Positions 61,383-64,000 of a DNA stretch of 64,000 bases are shown one piece after another (the first letter of the stretch is position 1; every line of letters starts with the position of its first letter). Position numbers and translations under genes: made by a program. The notes beneath the pieces were generated by a model. It worked only from the letters and a program-made list of their open reading frames with translations, had not been told where the DNA came from and ran no database searches. The stretch is from Actinomyces bovis (GTDB lineage Bacteria > Actinomycetota > Actinomycetes > Actinomycetales > Actinomycetaceae), in contig NZ_UAPQ01000011.1 of assembly GCF_900444995.1 (NCBI RefSeq), positions 1 through 64,000 on the forward strand. The letters run 5' to 3'.

Positions 61383-61839
61383 GTCAGGACCTCTTCTCAT
61401 GCGCTGGCGTGAGCCAGGCGGAGCTGGGGGTCGCAGGAGATCGGAGTGACCCGCGGCCTGGGGTTATCAGGAACTGTAGAGCCTAGCGGCAAGCCTCAGG
61501 GTGGCAAGTTGTCGACAGGTTTATCCACAGACGGGGACAATCTACGGCGCTGAGGCAGGGGTTTGTCCACAGGTTGGTAGGTAAGTAGCCGCACATGCTG
61601 TGCGTAATTGACCACAATGATCTACAGGCGGCTACGCTGCAGTGCAGCACCTGGTTGGAGCGTGGCGGGATTCTCACAGTTTCCGCCACTTTCACGTTTG
61701 ACCCCGATTCCCGCCCACCTTTAGGGTTGTGCAGACGTTCGCGTGGACTCCGGTCCCGATCTAGGGGGCAGCCACTCGAGCGACGGCACCACGATTCCGC
61801 GGATTGCCGTTCCGATCATCCCCACCAGGAGAAACAGCC
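61383..61839. other. dnaA-rpmH intergenic region with DnaA boxes
   Basis: A 457-base gap with an exact TTATCCACA at 61521-61529, an exact TTGTCCACA at 61563-61571 and a near match TTGACCACA at 61608-61616. These lie over the divergent promoters of dnaA and rpmH. They may autoregulate dnaA or form part of a split origin. GTTGTCGACAGG just before the first box is another related sequence. No other gene seen. Confidence 0.65.
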
Positions 61840-61977
61840 GTGAGCAAGCGGACCTTCCAGCCGAACAACCGCCGTCGTGCCAAGGTGCACGGCTTCCGCA
61901 AGCGCATGAGCAGCCGCGCTGGTCGTGCCGTCCTCGCGTCGCGCCGTCGCAAGGGCCGCGCCCGCCTCGCTGCCTGA
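61840..61977 (+). CDS. rpmH: 50S ribosomal protein L34
   Basis: A 45-residue, very basic protein starting at a GTG after [33 protein letters not shown] and [16 protein letters not shown] are the L34 signature. It is the first gene of the rpmH-rnpA-yidD-yidC-jag operon, with rnpA two bases later. It is too short to appear in some automated ORF calls. Confidence 0.98.
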   Translation: MSKRTFQPNNRRRAKVHGFRKRMSSRAGRAVLASRRRKGRARLAA

Positions 61978-61979
61978 CG

Positions 61980-62360
61980 GTGCTCCCGGCAGCGCACCGG
62001 ATGCTGCGGTCCGAGGACTTCGGTGCCGCAGTCAGATCTGGTGTGCGCAGCGGGACCCGCAGGCTCGTGATCCACTACCGCGCCGGCGAGGCTGGGGAAA
62101 CCACCCCGGCGCTCGTCGGCGTCGTCGTGCCAAAGAAGCAGGTCAACCGAGCTACTCACCGCAACCGCATCAAGCGGCGGGTGAGGGCACTCATGCGTGA
62201 GCGCGTCGATCAGCTTGAAGCTGGCAGCAAGGTGGTGGTGCGAGGCCTGGCAGCCGCTGACGGCGCAGCCTCACCGGAGCTAGCCCGCGACCTCGACCGC
62301 TGCCTGCACCGCCTGCGCGGTCCAGCTCTGGAGAGGAGCGGTGGTGGACGCAGAGACTGA
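61980..62360 (+). CDS. rnpA: Ribonuclease P protein component
   Basis: A 126-residue protein from the GTG at 61980, two bases after rpmH, beginning VLPAAHRMLRSEDFGAAVRSG. The RNR motif reads NRATHRNRIKRRVRAL (about 58-73), which binds the RNase P RNA; the enzyme matures tRNA 5' ends. The frame is open far upstream across rpmH, but that extension is not real. It overlaps yidD by 20 bases. Confidence 0.96.
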   Translation: MLPAAHRMLRSEDFGAAVRSGVRSGTRRLVIHYRAGEAGETTPALVGVVVPKKQVNRATHRNRIKRRVRALMRERVDQLEAGSKVVVRGLAAADGAASPELARDLDRCLHRLRGPALERSGGGRRD

Positions 62361-62640
62361 AGAGTCCCTGTTCACGCGCCTAGCGCTGCTACCCGTGCGC
62401 CTCTACCAGCGCTGGATTTCCCCAGCACTGCCTCGCAGCTGCCGCTACTACCCAAGTTGCTCGGCCTACGCCGTCGAGTCCATACACGTGCACGGTGTCC
62501 TCAAAGGCATCGTCCTATCAACCTGGCGCCTTCTGCGCTGCAACCCCCTGACCCGCGGTGGGGTAGACCATGTGCCTGAACTGGGGCATTGGCGCTACCA
62601 CCATCCACACGACGTCGCTCGCTTCCTCATTCAGGATTGA
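62341..62640 (+). CDS. yidD: Membrane protein insertion efficiency factor YidD
   Basis: A 99-residue protein with the YidD core: RLYQRWISPALPRSCRYYPS, CSAYAVESIHVHG, and RLLRCNPLTRGGVDHVP, with the three conserved cysteines. It helps YidC insert membrane proteins. The GTG start lies within the end of rnpA after GGAGAGGAGCG, so translation is probably coupled. The usual next gene yidC follows. Confidence 0.96.
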   Translation: MVDAETEESLFTRLALLPVRLYQRWISPALPRSCRYYPSCSAYAVESIHVHGVLKGIVLSTWRLLRCNPLTRGGVDHVPELGHWRYHHPHDVARFLIQD

Positions 62641-62685
62641 CGGGCAGCCCGGGGAACCATTCCCCGCGAACCTCAAGGAGCTCAC

Positions 62686-63822
62686 ATGGACTCGCTGCTT
62701 TGGCCGCTGATGGTGGCCGTCGCCTGGGTGATGGTCCACATTCACCGGGCCCTGGTGTCCATCGGCCTGAACGACGGCGCCGGCGTGGCCTGGGTGCTAT
62801 CTATCGTGGGCCTGACGGTGGTGGTCCGCATCCTCATCATGCCGCTGTTCTTCAAGCAGATTCGCGCCTCACGCGGCATGCAGCTGATGCAGCCTGAGCT
62901 CCAAGCCCTGCAAGCCAAGTACAAGGGCAAGAAGGACCGCGCCTCCCAGCAGAAGATGCAGGAGGAGATGATGGCCCTGTACTCCAAGCACGGGACCAAC
63001 CCCTTCTCATCCTGTCTGCCGATCTTGGTGCAGATGCCGATCTTCTTCGCCCTGTTCCGGGTGTTGGCCAGCTTGGCTCAGGTAGCAGACGGCACCTACG
63101 CCGGGCACAGCTCCATCGGCCCCCTGACCAGTGAACTAGCCAAGCAGGTGCAGGCCTCCACCGTGTTTGGGGCGCCGCTATCAGCCTCCTTCATGAACTC
63201 CTCGGAGACCCTGGTCAAGGTAGTCACCGTGGTCATGATCATCATCATGAGCCTGACGCAGTGGTACACGATGGCTCAGATCACCACCAAGAACATGCCA
63301 GAGTCCGCCAAAAACTCTGACAACCCGGCCATGCGCACGCAGAAGATCATGCTGTACGTGATGCCCGTGTTCTTCGCGATTACTGGCGTGCAGTTCCAGA
63401 TTGGTGTGCTGGTCTACTGGGTCACCACCAACCTGTGGACCATGGGGCAGCAGGCATATTCCATCTGGAAGATGCCTGCCCCGGGTTCAGAAGCCGAGCG
63501 CAAGCAGCGTGCGCGCATTAACGCCAAGCGTGCAGCTCAGGGCCTGCCCAGCCTGGAGGAAGAGGAGCGTGCTGCCGCTTTGGCTGACGCTCCGGTCAGC
63601 AGTGGTCAGCGGGTGCAGCCGGTGCGCAAGGATCGGCAAAAGAATCCTAAGAACCGCCCTGCCGACGCCGTCGCCGAGGAGGAGCAGGAGACTGCAGAGT
63701 CTGAGCCCACCACCCATGGCCTGACCAGTGAGGAAATCGCCAGGCGCCGCTACGAGAAGCGTGCTAAGGAGCGCCGCGCTGCTGCCGAGCGCCGCAAGGC
63801 CAAGAAGAAGCGTCAGGGCTGA
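62686..63822 (+). CDS. yidC: Membrane protein insertase YidC (Oxa1 family)
   Basis: A 378-residue insertase. A first membrane segment is followed by the conserved core VVRILIMPLFFKQIRASRGM with its hydrophilic-groove arginine. A cytosolic helical hairpin comes next (QPELQALQAKYKGKKDR), then FSSCLPILVQMPIFFALFRVL, three more segments and a long basic/acidic C-terminal tail (about 270-378) ending RKAKKKRQG, which can contact ribosomes. It lies 45 bases after yidD. Confidence 0.97.
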   Translation: MDSLLWPLMVAVAWVMVHIHRALVSIGLNDGAGVAWVLSIVGLTVVVRILIMPLFFKQIRASRGMQLMQPELQALQAKYKGKKDRASQQKMQEEMMALYSKHGTNPFSSCLPILVQMPIFFALFRVLASLAQVADGTYAGHSSIGPLTSELAKQVQASTVFGAPLSASFMNSSETLVKVVTVVMIIIMSLTQWYTMAQITTKNMPESAKNSDNPAMRTQKIMLYVMPVFFAITGVQFQIGVLVYWVTTNLWTMGQQAYSIWKMPAPGSEAERKQRARINAKRAAQGLPSLEEEERAAALADAPVSSGQRVQPVRKDRQKNPKNRPADAVAEEEQETAESEPTTHGLTSEEIARRRYEKRAKERRAAAERRKAKKKRQG

Positions 63823-63868
63823 GATCCCTGCCACTGCCCCCAAAGACCCCTAGAGAACGGACCTATCC

Positions 63869-64000
63869 ATGAGCGAGAACACCACCGTCAAGCGCCTCGA
63901 GGAAGAGGGCGAGGTCGGCGCCGACTACCTGGAAGAGCTGCTGGATATTGCTGATCTGGGCGGCGACATTGACATCGACGTGGACCACGGCCGCGCCGCC
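63869..64000 (+). CDS. jag: Jag/KhpB RNA-binding protein, N-terminal part (cut by the right edge)
   Basis: The first 44 residues (MSENTTVKRLEEEGEVGADY, then LEELLDIADLGGDIDIDVDHGRAA split here as LEELLDIADLGGD and IDIDVDHGRAA) precede a window edge. The acidic opening followed by ADYLEELLDI-x4-GDIDIDV is typical of actinobacterial Jag/SpoIIIJ-associated proteins before their KH and R3H domains, which are outside the window. Position after yidC supports it. It likely binds RNA and affects cell elongation. Confidence 0.88.
   Translation, partial: MSENTTVKRLEEEGEVGADYLEELLDIADLGGDIDIDVDHGRAA

Overview
The window is about 64 kb of high-GC actinobacterial chromosome that includes the replication-origin neighbourhood. 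The right end carries yidC, yidD, rnpA and rpmH on the + strand, and dnaA, dnaN, recF, dciA, gyrB, gyrA and a DUF3566 gene on the - strand. Next come tRNA-Ile and tRNA-Ala, the cyclophilin, rhomboid and crgA genes, and then the pknB-pknA-pbpA-rodA-pstP-fhaB block pointing the opposite way. This is the mirror image of the origin region known from mycobacteria. LAxTG-type sorting signals, a class E sortase, FHA and PASTA-kinase genes and a luxS gene suggest Actinomycetaceae (Actinomyces or a relative). That assignment is inferred from gene content, not from an rRNA gene.

Layout. 0-7.4 kb is accessory metabolism: a hydrolase cut by the left edge, luxS, a flavin-type oxidoreductase, a second hydrolase, a CDP-alcohol phosphatidyltransferase, a hexapeptide acyltransferase, mtnN, an overlapping AAA ATPase / DUF4276 pair and a thiamine-binding protein. 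7.6-17.1 kb holds dnaB with an upstream array of DnaA-box-like sequences, a MATE transporter, the rpsF-ssb-rpsR-rplI operon, a class A penicillin-binding protein, a TipA-like MerR regulator and a membrane-anchored TOBE-domain protein. 17.2-19.5 kb is the serC-serA operon. 19.6-29.5 kb is a tandem family of four secreted or surface genes: three have a CAP-type domain and an LAxTG anchor, and one is a reduced paralogue. 29.7-34.9 kb carries an AspT-like transporter, cstA with ybdD, and vanZ. 34.9-45.2 kb is the FHA/phosphatase/RodA/PBP/kinase block, interrupted by tRNA-Leu. 45.3-50.9 kb has the class E sortase with a small membrane partner, crgA, rhomboid, cyclophilin, an aldo/keto reductase and two tRNAs. 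50.9-64 kb is the gyrase/dnaA/rpmH/yidC core; the jag gene is cut by the right edge.

How the genes work together. The fha-pstP-rodA-pbpA-pknA-pknB genes overlap by one to four bases and form one phospho-signalling and elongation module; crgA and the bifunctional PBP act on the same wall-building process. Sortase E in the window is a plausible anchor enzyme for the three LAxTG proteins, whose architecture (coiled coil, CAP domain, coiled coil, anchor) resembles PrgA/SEC10-type surface-exclusion proteins. LuxS and MtnN together make the S-adenosylhomocysteine detoxification and AI-2 pathway.

Most notable observations. (1) Three of the four surface-family genes carry the same two-box element, GRTMACG and GATAACG with 13 bases between them, at the same distance from the start. 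All four have GAATYGAG exactly six bases before the start codon. (2) A palindromic 9-mer, GACGSCGTC, occurs about 28 times in both genes and gaps. (3) Clusters of DnaA-box-like sequences lie upstream of dnaB and between crgA and the rhomboid gene, away from dnaA. (4) The AAA ATPase / DUF4276 pair looks like a two-component nuclease-type system. All counts and alignments were made by eye, and a few coordinates of short sites may be off by a base.
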